The translations under genes were made by a program, and so were the position numbers. Shown in pieces: positions 13,401-23,600 of a stretch of 64,000 bases of DNA. The notes beneath the pieces are model-generated. The model was not told the DNA's origin and did not search any database. It saw nothing but the letters and a program-made list of their open reading frames with translations. The stretch comes from Trileptium ribeirensis (lineage: Eukaryota; Nematoda; Enoplea; Enoplida; Thoracostomopsidae), in contig JASANE010018604.1 of NCBI GenBank assembly GCA_030248225.1, positions 1 through 64,000 of the forward strand. Reading direction: 5' to 3'. The number at the start of each line of letters is the position of its first letter. Within the stretch, counting starts at the first letter, position 1.

Positions 13401-16400
13401 ATTCCCGGCCATACCCAGACCCGCCCTCCTGGAATATAAACCGGTTCCGAATGGCAGCAGCCTGAAACAAAAATACACACAGCTAGGTTCTTGTATATAA
13501 TTTCAAATACTTAACAAATTATGAACGTTATATTGCATAATTTTATGCGTCTAAGTCTTCAACTATGTATACAGATATATATACTTAATTAAAAATAGTG
13601 GAACATAAGATAGATAGCAGGGAGTAACCGGAATTCCGATTCCAGCGAAAATCGAGATCCGGCTGCGTTTCCGGCAAAAGACAAAAATCATGCCGGAACC
13701 GGAATTTTGGTTTAAAAATGTTGTACGAAATTTTACACATTTTTGCTTTATCTATGATCCAAACAGATGTAACATATTATACACATTGATCAAGTTCCAA
13801 TGAAACCAACAAAAATAAAAAATTAACTCAACAAATTGCAACCTGAAACATAAATACGACACATAATTTCAGCAGGATTTTTCATTTTAACACTGCAGAA
13901 GTTCTTCAACAAAACAAAACCAGCTGAATGCTGGTAGCTACTATTTTACACATTCAGAAGTCTGCGGAGTATGTTAGAATTAAAATGTTCCAACTCTGCA
14001 ACAGAGTATAAATTATTTAAAAGTACTTAACTATTATCTTGGCTAACATAAATTGCGTCAAGAAACAGCCAATGCGCTATAAACTTTGTAAATCAGTCTA
14101 CTTTGAAATAAAGTAACATATCTGCAAAGCAGCCAGAAACTGAGTTCTTGTCAATGAACTGTATTAATTGTAACAGGGCGAGCAGTATAACAGTATGTCT
14201 AATTTATAGCATTCTGAACAGAAAGCTATCATCATTATCATCCAGCTGACGGGCAGTGGATGCCCAACGCCAGCCTAAACAGTGTCTCTGACCGCTGACC
14301 ACAAAATTATATTATACCTTCTTTTATTGTCTTTTAGAACCATATCCTACAGCATAACGTGCAACAAATGTATGTGTTGGAAAGGGAGGCAATTAGAGAC
14401 AGAGCGAAACTATTTAGTCTACGGTCCTTCGAAACATGTTTAGTTACAACAGTGCACATTGAGTTTGCACAAGGCTGTTGTAGTGGAAGGCGTTTTCTTT
14501 GCCCCGAGAGTCCAAAAACCTACACATTGATGAATAAATAAACATAACTAGCGTCTTCAGTATATTCAAAGTTCCAAAGGCTACAATGCCATTGCAATAA
14601 TTTAAGTTTAGTGTAAAAGTTATTTTTAATACATTTTAAATCCAGTGTATCTTCATTTCTTCCGTCATCTGTTTTACTATATATAAGTTTCGAACACCAG
14701 GTTCCGGTTTTGATTTAAATGAACGGTTCCAGTTATTCCCTGATGGATAGGCATGACATTTGCCGTATCACACAATACGTTTATGCTATTAACATTCCTT
14801 GCACAGATTAAGTTTAATTTCAGTTAACTCTACGATTGCCTCTACTGCTCTGAGAAATAGAATTTGAAACTCCGTGTGCTAGTCACTAAGCTATTTCAGA
14901 GTCATTATTCGAAAAGTGCGCGAATTACATTCAAGCAAAAGTACAGTAGAGTACCCACTGTATTCAAGCAACTACGTCATACAAAGGAATAAAAGTAATG
15001 CGTGAGTATAACGTTTATTTAATGCAAAAGTAACGTCAAAAGCAAATCGATTCGGTAGTTAATATCTTGGCGCTCGCGAACAAAACCGGTTTACTTCTAA
15101 TTCGACAAATTTTCGTTGTTGAACATTTAAGTAATTGAGCGGAGCTAAACGTTTTTGTTTTCGTCAGAAGGAGAAAAATTGGCATCGCGCGTCCGTTGAA
15201 CTCCTCAATAACTACTGGGCCGATTTAAAATTTTTTTGTTTGAAAGGCCAAATATCGATGAGGTGCAAGACATATCGATCTTGTCAAAATTTGCTTTAGT
15301 TAATTAATAATTACCCAATTAGTTATGCGGCGTTCACGTTATAATGTCCCCGCTGTTTGAAACTTTTGACCCCCTGTAGTCGCGATGCTACTGTATAGAC
15401 AGTCAGGGTGAAACCCATACTGTATATCAAATGCCGAGGGTGTACGACACACCCTTAGCTACTACATTTTTTCTAAACAGTGTCGTACACACCCTTAGCT
15501 ACCGATTTGGCGCGAATTAACTATAACGGACACCGTCTGTAGCTAATGCGTTGTATTAGTCAACTGTTCTGTGGAGTTTTTCCTAAATTCTCGATATTTG
15601 TATCTAGCCCATATGAACATTGCTCAAATAATTCCGAACACTGTCAATAAAACTGCCAGAAGACACGGTGTGTCTGACACTGTCGGTAAGCGGTAATACG
15701 CGTAACTAGCTACCGTTGAAAAAATTTATTAAAAACATGGGGGTGTCTACGACACCCTGTTGTCAACAGTGTGTCTGATACAGTGTGGGGTACATAGGTT
15801 CCAAACGTTGGGGACATTATAACGTGAACGCCGCATTAAGCGTGTTAGCCTAATGCCAGCATTTCCACAAAAATTGCTTATTTTTCAATTAATTCATTAG
15901 CTAATTATATATATATGTAATTTTATGCACATTTTAAAATCACTTCAAAATTGCGAATTTGTTGCGCTCGTTTTCGATGTTGCTGATCATGAGTATGTGG
16001 CATTTAAAGCTCTATGATTTTACCATGGGTGCTAATTAATTAATTAGCTATTTAGTTAGTGTTACTAATTAGCAAATTTTTTAGCTAGCGAGCATTTGGT
16101 ATGATAGATTTGACATCAATTGTCTAAAACGTTACATATACTTATTATAAATTGATTTAATATTTAGTTGAAATACACGTATACACAACTAAAGTACCAA
16201 ATACTCTATCTGCTGCTAAACTCACTTTTTGTAAATTATTACGTTGACTAGTTTCACTTGAATTTTTCCGAACATAAAATGGCTATGTTTCAATCGAGCA
16301 GTGCGCTCGCGAACAGTTTTACGCCGATATTCAAAATTACAAATTAGGATGGTTGTTGTGGTCACCTTAAGTTTACTTGAGCATTACTCTCAAGGCACGA

Positions 16401-16513
16401 TTACAAATACATTGAAAAAACTGTTTGTGGCAGCGGCCAGATATACAAAAAGGTGAACAACTCAACTAACCAGACACCACCATCGCTTCGTTCGGGCCAC
16501 ATGTATAAAACAT
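10346..16513 (-). CDS. FLOT1: flotillin-1, 5' part of gene (coding exons 1-3)
   Basis: Flotillins are membrane-associated SPFH/PHB-domain scaffold proteins of lipid microdomains, acting in endocytosis and signalling at the inner face of the plasma membrane. Three minus-strand exons join in compatible phase with GT-AG introns: 16513-16471 (14 codons plus 1 base), 13461-13295 (2 bases plus 55 codons) and 10489-10346 (48 codons). Together they give 118 residues out of roughly 425 usual for the family. Diagnostic strings are [55 protein letters not shown] and [11 protein letters not shown], all colinear with animal flotillin-1 N-termini. The N-terminal CGPNEA segment and the PHB core start are intact, with no stop or frameshift. 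I did not find the following exon (family sequence EIYKDR...) on the minus strand down to position 1, so intron 3 is at least 10.3 kb and the C-terminal coiled coil lies outside. Introns 1 and 2 are 3009 and 2805 bp; intron 1 is loaded with transposons. Flotillin-1 rather than flotillin-2 is supported by the MFxTCGPNEA start. Confidence 0.93.
13295..13461 (-). CDS. FLOT1: flotillin-1 coding exon 2
   Basis: The acceptor TTTTTGTTTCAG ends at 13462 and donor GTATAT starts at 13294. The 55 full codons encode residues 16-70, including [19 protein letters not shown] and GIAQ. The phase joins exon 1 through a split Gly codon (G|GC) and ends on a codon boundary. Confidence 0.95.
13618..14742. mobile_element. 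non-autonomous hAT-type element, copy 2
   Basis: Same family and orientation as 5932-7076, collinear along the whole length but clearly diverged. The ends are CAGGGAGTAACCGGAATTCC and, inverted, CAGGGAATAACTGGAACC. The target duplication is degraded: ATAGATAG versus ATGGATAG, 7 of 8. It lies in flotillin intron 1, so it is an old insertion. An ORF at 14359-14541 shows no known domain. Confidence 0.85.
15326..15835. mobile_element. PIF/Harbinger-type MITE with short palindromes
   Basis: Perfect inverted ends of about 26 bp beginning TGCGGCGTTCACGTTATAAT, flanked by TTA (15323-15325 and 15836-15838), the TWA duplication typical of PIF/Harbinger. The interior has repeated short palindromes around GTGTCGTACAC and GGGTGTCTACGACACCC (15440-15500, 15665-15790). 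No transposase. The terminus is related to the elements at 53886 and 59674 (TGC-x-x-G/C-T-TCAC). Confidence 0.82.
16471..16513 (-). CDS. FLOT1: flotillin-1 coding exon 1 with start codon
   Basis: Minus-strand ATG at 16513-16511 opens [14 protein letters not shown] plus the first base of a Gly codon. It is followed by donor GTTAGT starting at 16470. The start matches the conserved flotillin-1 N-terminus almost residue for residue, so this ATG is preferred over the internal Met. The 5' untranslated part runs upward from 16514; I could not define the transcription start. Confidence 0.93.
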
Positions 16514-17733
16514 TGCGGAATGTTATCAAATAGCAATTAAAACTGTGTATGAATAAAGTCTGCTAATAATACGAAATTAGCGATATATATACATACAGAA
16601 ATGAAACAACGGCAACAAAATAGGGTGAAATCTCTATATTTGTTTCTGATTCGTAATGACAATCACCAAATATGAGAATCTAAGCTTTCATCCCAGCAAA
16701 AAATACACATACTCTATGCAACATCTTTAATTTATTGATACCAAAGTTAGTAGTATACGGTTTTCTTCAGAAGCTACATACGCACGCCTAACTGGCTGGC
16801 TACTCCAAACTTTGGAAATTATAGCTGGGCCCCCCTCACCTGCCGGGGGTGCTGGATTTTGCCGGGGGGGTTGCCGGATTTTGTCACGTTTAGCCGTTTA
16901 TTTTTCTCGGCTTGTGTTTTTGAGCCGGTGGTGTCCGAATCTTTGCCGGGGAAGCCGAAAATGCCGACCCCCACTTTGGACTAGCCAGACTGAACCAGCG
17001 AGGCAAGTGAGAGCGATAGATGCCGGCAAGCCCAACGACTAGACAAGTTGCTTGTCGCATCATTAACATCTAAGCACTAACAGGAAAATCTAAATATACT
17101 CAAATATCGCGCAATAAACAGTGAGTGCATGCAGGATAATTTAAAGCGGCGACAAATCCAATGAGAATCAGTTACAGAAAAGTACCCTAGATACGTATAC
17201 ATATGTTAGTACAGAGAGTAGTAGTACTACTACTACTGTTATATTTAGTGAAAACACTGGAAAATTTATCGTCAAAGATATTACTTCTACATGTCTCATC
17301 TGCACTAATATCTCCATTTTCATTTGTAAGAGCGCGATTCCTTATTTTGAAAGACTTGCTGTATACGTATATATATATTTGAAAAGCTTATTTTTGTCAT
17401 CTTGCAGTAATAAATAACTTTCGCTATTTCTGCTACACGACGCTCGTGCTTTTGATACATTAGCACAGGTTACCTTGTATTTTCGCAAATTTTTGTCTAG
17501 TTTCCAAAATCGATGCTTTTCATAATGAGTTTTGTGATATGCTCCAGAAATGTTGGCTTAGAAGCTTTGCAATAAAATCATTTATTTTAAATACGAACAT
17601 TTCACAAGCATAGTTTATTATATTACAGAACAATCTTTACTTATAGTTTACAGTATATAAAGAATAAAATAAAGCATCCCAATTAATGTTGGTTATATAT
17701 TAGTTTAGCTTTCAAATCGATTTTACAAAATTA
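16514..17733. other. flotillin 5' flank, no further exon identified
   Basis: Minus-strand upstream region of the flotillin ATG. It should contain 5' UTR and promoter, but I see no convincing TATA/initiator pair on the minus strand. GCCGGGGG-rich low-complexity sequence lies at 16840-16960. Confidence 0.4.
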
Positions 17734-17943
17734 ATGATTTTGGGACTGTTCGTAATGACTTTCGTTCTTAGTTGCACTGCAACAAATGTGAAAATCTATA
17801 GATATGAGTTTCCGAAAGGCTCATCGAGTTTGCTATTTGCGATACGTCGTGGCAAAACAGTTAAAATTAAATCTAGAACAGTTTTTTTTCGTGTTGACAA
17901 CGTTAAGTTGGTAAAGACCGATTTCGTTTATACAGTTGATTAA
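17734..17943 (+). CDS. small secreted-type ORF, unrecognised
   Basis: 69 residues beginning MILGLFVMTFVLSCTA, a good signal peptide by eye, followed by a basic mature part (KIYRYEFPKGSS, RRGKTVKIKSR) ending KTDFVYTVD. The end of the frame lies in the first copy of a 214 bp tandem duplication. In the second copy (18104 on) the same frame reads past the stop position (GAA instead of TAA) into ENCIFNRCDKI, adding two cysteines. So copy 1 may have gained a stop, or the ORF may be fortuitous. No family recognised. Confidence 0.3.
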   Translation: MILGLFVMTFVLSCTATNVKIYRYEFPKGSSSLLFAIRRGKTVKIKSRTVFFRVDNVKLVKTDFVYTVD

Positions 17944-18303
17944 AACTGCATATTCAACCGATGTGACAAAATATATATAACCATCAAACAAATTTATCTC
18001 CGGAAAGTTAAATTCGGCACCAAGAACTCCAGACCAAGCAACTGAGGCTGCAGCCCGGAAAAATTCCGACAATTGTTCGGTATATATACCCAATTTCCAA
18101 TTTCGTGTTGAAAACGTTAAGTTGGTAAAGACCGATTTCGTTTATACAGTTGATGAAAACTGCATATTCAACCGATGTGACAAAATATAACCATCAAACA
18201 AATGTATCTCCGGAAAGTTAAAGTCGGCACCAAGAACTCCAGACCAAGCAACTGAGACCGCACCCGGAAGAATTCCGACAATTGTTCGGTATACTCAATT
18301 TCC
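17890..18303 (+). repeat. 214 bp tandem duplication
   Basis: Units 17890-18103 and 18104-18303, closely similar (CGTGTTGAMAACGTTAAGTT start, CAATTTCCA end), with small indels including an ATAT expansion. It may duplicate an exon of the small ORF at 17734. Confidence 0.88.
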
Positions 18304-19826
18304 ACCAGTGGTGGACGATTTGCGGAAAAATAAATCTTCTTTTGTATTTACCAAGTAAATGAAATGTGACAACCTTCATTGATGGAAAACGAATATGAAA
18401 ATTATTTATGTAATGCTATATACTTTAAACTTTTGTGTATAAAACCCGCCACAGCACACATATGTCTTCTGTTCTATCACGTCGATGTATCTGATTGTTT
18501 CGAGTTTTAAGCATTCCATTAGTTATCTTATGATTTATCCAGTTTCGTTAAATTGCAACGAGCTTCAGATCAGAAGATGGTGCAGTTCACTTATTTTTTG
18601 TTACGCAAATTTCTAGCATTAATGTATTTTCATGAAAAAAGCTTAATGAGTCGTTTTTCTGATTTTTTAATTAGCGGTTACGTTCGACGTGGGCACCATT
18701 CTTATCGTCGTTCAAGCAGCGGCTCCACGACTCAAATATTTTAGCGGCTTAATACATGCGTTATATTTGTTTACAGTGCTAACGGGCCTCGTTGCAACGA
18801 GGTTAAAGCTCCTCCACTGAAGGTGTCGTCTCTGGTCACTGATTTCTCACTTGGCAATCGAATACCCAATATGTGACGGTGCCTTCTTGGGGGACGAAGG
18901 TACATATTCACCCAAAAGATCACATTAGTTTGCGAGCTAAATATACCGACGTCTGCGGCACTGTCACAGTTTAAGCTAAACATTCCTAGATCTTACCACT
19001 TACTGATCTTCACATATATAAGATCATAATTGTCAACCCACAAATAATATATCTCGCGACGATCACCGATACGTAATAGTAATACGCACTTGCCACAACG
19101 TTCGACTCATAAATTGGGCAACGGGTACTTTAGTTATTTCCGCGCAGGTCCAGACGGGAGAGTCACATATGCATTACTTTGCAAAAAACAAAAACCCTTT
19201 TTACCAAAAAGTGAAGAACGACGTGGTTTACATAAAAGCAATAAAAATATGGCGACCTGACAAAAACATAGAGTAAAAAGTAGTTGGACTCGAAGCAGAT
19301 ACGTGATAATTTAAAATGTACTACATTCAACGCATTATATTATTATATATACTAGACTCGAGAAGACTCGCGGATTCGCAGTCGGCTGAGAAATAATACG
19401 ATAATAAATCGTTACGTTAGTGCTCGACAAGTGGCGCCTATTAGTTCTATAAATAAATACGAAAATCGTGAACCCAAGCAATTCTGAATAACACGCCACC
19501 TGATCGAAAACTCCCAATATATTAGCTATCTCATTTTGCAGAACCACAATGTAATCACTAAGCGTTCTAATAATAATCATTGCAATCCAAAAACAAGACC
19601 GATATACTCCACAAGGCACGTATTGAAATTAACACGTCAACAGGGAAAAATAATGCACGTTCACAAAACGTAGCTACTTCGTCCTTCGTAATTTTCAAAG
19701 ACATAATTATCTAATAATTATAATACTCAATTCAAATTCTATATATCAAATCAAGTAAATATTTAGGAAATATACACTACGCCAAACTGACGAAAAGAAG
19801 TGGTACCTGTACCGTATCAGTGTTAC

Positions 19827-20209
19827 AAGTAGTAATAATGAAATATAATATATTTATATTATAAGTTTGAGGGAGATTTTATTGAAAATTTGAAAAAGGA
19901 AAATTTTAGAGAAAGGGGTTAGGAGGTGGGGGTTTGGTTGAGAAAAAGTAAGGAAAGGTTGATGGTGAAATTTTTATTATGATGAAGGGGGTAGGTAGGG
20001 AGTTGGAATTGTATATTTGGTAAATGGGAGTTAAGATTTGGGTAAATGGGAGATGTTTGAAAAATGTGAAATATGGGAAAAATACAGATTGTAATAAAAT
20101 GGAAGATTTATAAAAAGTAGAAAGATGGGAACGGGTGGGTTGGATATGTGAATATATATAGTAGGGGAAAGGATATTAAAATTTGAAGGGTATTGGCTAT
20201 TGATTAAAA
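19827..20209. other. cytosine-free tract
   Basis: Only three C in 383 bp on the plus strand (20084, 20132, 20197), and none in the first 257, while G is frequent (GGGGG, GGTGGGGG). The edges are sharp on both sides. No periodic repeat is visible. On the minus strand it is a G-free, C/T/A sequence. Confidence 0.9.
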
Positions 20210-20270
20210 CCCGCCAAACTCGTCTTCGAATCCGCAAGCAGGCGCTTTATCGACTGACCTAACCCTGCCC
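20202..20270 (-). repeat. tRNA-like Pol III head (possible SINE start)
   Basis: Minus-strand GGGGCAGGGTTAGGTCAGTC then GATAAAGCGCCTGCTTGCGG resembles the 5' half of a tRNA (A box TTAGGTCAGTCG at 20262-20251). A degenerate B box GGTTTTAATC lies at about 20211-20202. The G-free tract would be its 3' body. It is not a functional tRNA, since the acceptor and T arms do not pair properly. Confidence 0.35.
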
Positions 20271-20384
20271 CATATCATGGTAGGTAATAAATCCGCTCTG
20301 CTCGCCATCTTCTGTCTTCAGGAAGGCCGAATACTTGCCGTTATTTATTTATACTGTGGAGGCCTGGCATAATTTTATATATAT

Positions 20385-20687
20385 ACCTACTTAGTTAAGA
20401 CACCGGCACGTAACTAGCCTGGGATTTCGGGTAGGCGAGACGCACGTATTTAATTCTGGATTCGCTAAGGCAACAGCAGAATGCGGCCTTCCTGTCTCCT
20501 CCTTCACTAAGACCTTCCATTGGCCATTTTTATTTTATATACTACTATACATTTCGTGCATAATTTAATATACTTCATCAAAAAGCCGGTACGCAATTAG
20601 GCAGGGACTACGGATGAGGATCACGCTTTTGATTCTAAGTTCGGCAAGGTGGTAGCAGAATCCAACCTTCCTGCAAGACCTTCATAT
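20385..20687 (+). repeat. diverged duplication of about 180 bp
   Basis: 20385-20516 and 20570-20687 share the order CCGGYACG, GGCARGA-like, GATTCTAAGTTCG or GGATTCGCTAAGG, GCAGAATSC, CCTTCCTG and AAGACCTTC. No coding sequence. Confidence 0.5.
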
Positions 20688-21193
20688 TACTTAGCTAAGT
20701 ATTTTTTCATTTGGACCAAGTGGCAGTAGCGTGCTGACGAATCGATGCCAAAAACAGCCGGCTGAAAAAAGGTGCTGCATCAGGACTCTAAACGATGACC
20801 ACCCGCTGTAGCATACACAAGCAGGAACTCTACCGACTGCCTGACCTACAAGCCGTTACTTATAATGTCGTGTTCATTACGGATACCCATGATTATAATT
20901 CTAAATACAGCTCAATACAATGTTAGCGGCATACTATTGGCTATTTCCACGAAGCACAATTGAAGTAAAAAAGCTTTGCCGCCCAACAACTAACTATACC
21001 CATCATAATATGTATATTTATTTATTCCTATTTAATTATTATATATAGCGCGTCAAATATTTATTTTTTATTGAATTAAAATATACAATTATAAATTATA
21101 ATGATAAGCTAGCTAGGTAATCTTACGCAATATTTTTTTATTAAAATTTGTCGAAAAGAAGGAGAGTGATGTATTAAAGATTAAAATTTCTAA

Positions 21194-21373
21194 CAGGGTT
21201 GTAGCCAGAAAATCCAAACTGGGGGCACCAAGGCTCTCTGAAGGAACACAAAATTCGAACTGAGGAGGCACTAAGGCTTTCTAAAGGGGCACAATTTACC
21301 TGTAAATTGAGCTGGGGGTCACCGAGCTAAACTGTGGAGCAGGGCCCTCCATGCACAACTTGGCCCGCCCCTG
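21194..21373. mobile_element. hAT-type MITE with perfect 8 bp target duplication
   Basis: Begins CAGGGTTGTAGCC and ends GGCCCGCCCCTG, flanked by ATTTCTAA on both sides (21186-21193, 21374-21381). The 180 bp interior contains two to three degenerate copies of an ACTGGGGGCACCAAGGCT-like unit. The ends are only weakly inverted beyond CAGGG, so superfamily rests on the duplication and end pentamer. Confidence 0.75.
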
Positions 21374-21659
21374 ATTTCTAAGATGGGTTTTAAGCAAATT
21401 TCCCAATAAAAGCATTTCTTTTTAACATTCACTTTATAAAACATAGACGAAACGTCTAGATCATACAAAGAACTGCCTCTAAAAATCTATATCACGAAGT
21501 CAATACGCTTGTTTAATGATTCGCTAGGGTTAAAATTGCTTCAAAGTTTTAATAATCCAGAAATTAATTATTCATTAAACATGCGCTGTATTTGTTAGAG
21601 AGTCGGCATTTGATATTTAGTAAAAACAAAAAATACAGAAACAATGTACACTATTTACT

Positions 21660-22190
21660 ACATACACACTGGCGCTCCGGGGTCTCTGGGGAGGGGTAGC
21701 CAGGGCCGGGGTTGGGGAGGTTGTCGCAGAGGGAGGTTATCTAGGAGGTAAAGAGGGTATATAATCCTGTCATTTTTGCCAATTATACCCAATTTTCACG
21801 AATTTTACTTCAACTTTCGCAGATTTTACTCCAATTATTGCTAAAATTTTTCGCACACTTTCGGCTGGGGTACATTAGAGAGGTGGAGCGCATCGGAGAG
21901 GCGACGGGTTGGTTCTCAGGGGTGGCACGTCAGCACCTTGGGAAAAGGGTCCAAACTGCGGAAGAATAGGGTTGGCGGCACCCTTAGGGGTTTTAGACTA
22001 GGGATTCGAGACGGGAATCCGCACTGGGAGAGTAGAGTGGCATCCTCAGGGTTGGCAGATTAGGGCCTCGGGAAGGCGATCCGCCCTGGCGTAGGGGGTA
22101 GGGCGGTCTCGTCGTGGGTGGTAAGCAAGAGCCTCGGCGGGTGGGATCTGAGCCCTAAAGCGGGGTAGACCCCCTGAACCAATGCTTCGG
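21660..22190 (+). repeat. G-rich degenerate repeat
   Basis: GGG-rich sequence with two to three diverged copies of a roughly 65-90 bp unit containing GGTTGGCAG, AGGGCCTCGGGAAGG and GATCCGCCCTGG or variants (from about 21915). Similar phrases occur at 29220-29340. No coding sequence. Confidence 0.45.
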
Positions 22191-22509
22191 AGTGTATAAT
22201 TGAATATCATGAAAATTAGTACTAAATAAATACGCTCCCCTAGCCAACGCCGTCTATTAACATAAGATACATGGACCCGCCCGACTGGTACAAACCTAGT
22301 GGTCCAGCTAGGCTGCGTTGTTTACCTTGTATGGGCCGCGATCGACTACGTCAAAACGTCACGAGCTGGGTTTGACTACGTAACAGAAGCCAGCAATAGC
22401 AGAACACATCTAAGATAAATGTTGCAAAATAGCGTTTGGAAAATCTCGGGGTAAAAATTTCAATATTTATAAAGTAATCATTAAAAAATGGCATGTGTAG
22501 TAGATGTAA

Positions 22510-22788
22510 CCCTTTACCATATAGGAATACCGTGTGCCAGTGGAACCCGTTTATGCCAGTGTACAGTGCCAGCGACGCGATACACGTACTGATTTTCTCA
22601 TGCGGCGTGCGTTTACCCTTGCACTGTTATTTGATCGCTTTGTGAATTTTCTGAAACAATTGAGCAACAGCTCTAAATGTTTAACGAACAGGGATCTCAC
22701 CGAAACAATCTTTTGTCCAATCCGCCGTCATTGCGAAAGTATGCTCAACAGTGTACACAAAACACGCAATAATTCATGCGGGAAAGGG
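22510..22788. mobile_element. piggyBac-type MITE
   Basis: Ends CCCTTTACC and (inverted) CCCTTTCCC. TTAA follows on the right (22789-22792) and GTAA, one change from TTAA, on the left (22506-22509). TTAA duplications with CCCTTT ends are typical of piggyBac. The 90-codon open frame inside (22534-22806) has no recognisable domain. Confidence 0.5.
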
Positions 22789-23093
22789 TTAAACAATTTC
22801 AAATAGTTTGCCTTATCCAACTGGCAGCCTGTGAACTGGCGTAGAAACGATGTATACACAGAGGATTAAATTTCTGTAGGAAAATAATATAATGTATTAC
22901 CCTTCTTTATGTAAAGATGCGAATTTGATACAAAAATTGCGTAGTTTATCGAATTTAGAGCGCTACAGAACCATTAGTAGTCAGGAATAAGGTGTTAATT
23001 CATATGGTGAGATTAATATTGACCCTTAGGATTAACCTTAGGATTTATGATACAATGAATGATTTCTTTAAAGCATCTGCATGCAATATGATC

Positions 23094-23600
23094 ATACAAG
23101 GCGACAGGAGGGTAGGGGGTAACGCCCCCTGAGGTCGGGACCCCCCCCCCCCCCCGATGCCGAAAAGCCAGGGGGGACCAAAAAACGTCCTCACGACTAA
23201 CCCTCCCTTGTTGGCGGGCCAGGGGGTCACCCCCTGGGGCTGGGGTGCGCAGCACCCACCCCCCCGAAGGGGGCTTGGCGGCTCCTCGACGAGTTTCGAA
23301 GTATGACCTTAGGTACCAAAAATTAGGTAACGAATTAGTGCTTCGAAAAGGATTTTCATTTAATAATTTTTCTGCAAAAACAGCACTCATACGCGAAAAA
23401 TGTGGCTGCGAAGACCAAAAAAAAGGTCCTCACGACTAACCCCCTAGGAAAATTTGGCCGGCCAGGGGGGTTACCCCCCTGGGATGGCCGCGACCCCCCC
23501 CCCGTAGGGGGCCTCTACCACCCCTGGCATGACCGACCACCGACATGTATGGCAATACTAAATACAGACACCATGGCTAAATTTCATGCTCTACCGCCAC
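23094..23600. repeat. GC-rich hairpin module, copy A
   Basis: Contains a C15 run (23141-23155) and perfect G/C palindromes such as CCAGGGGGT-C-ACCCCCTGG, GGGTGC-GCA-GCACCC, CCCCCGAAGGGGG and CCAGGGGGGTTACCCCCCTGG-like. It is followed by AAAAAAAGGTCCTCACGAC and ATGGCCGCGACCCCCCC. The open frames here (for example 23013-23390) come from the base bias and show no domain. It matches copy B at 27270-27850 in the same order. Confidence 0.75.

Noticed and set aside
20202..20270. Functional tRNA gene
   Set aside because: D-arm half resembles a tRNA but the acceptor and T stems do not pair and the B box is degenerate.
23013..23439. Open frames of 60-125 residues in the GC-rich module
   Set aside because: Base composition and palindromes create them; proline/glycine strings, no domain.
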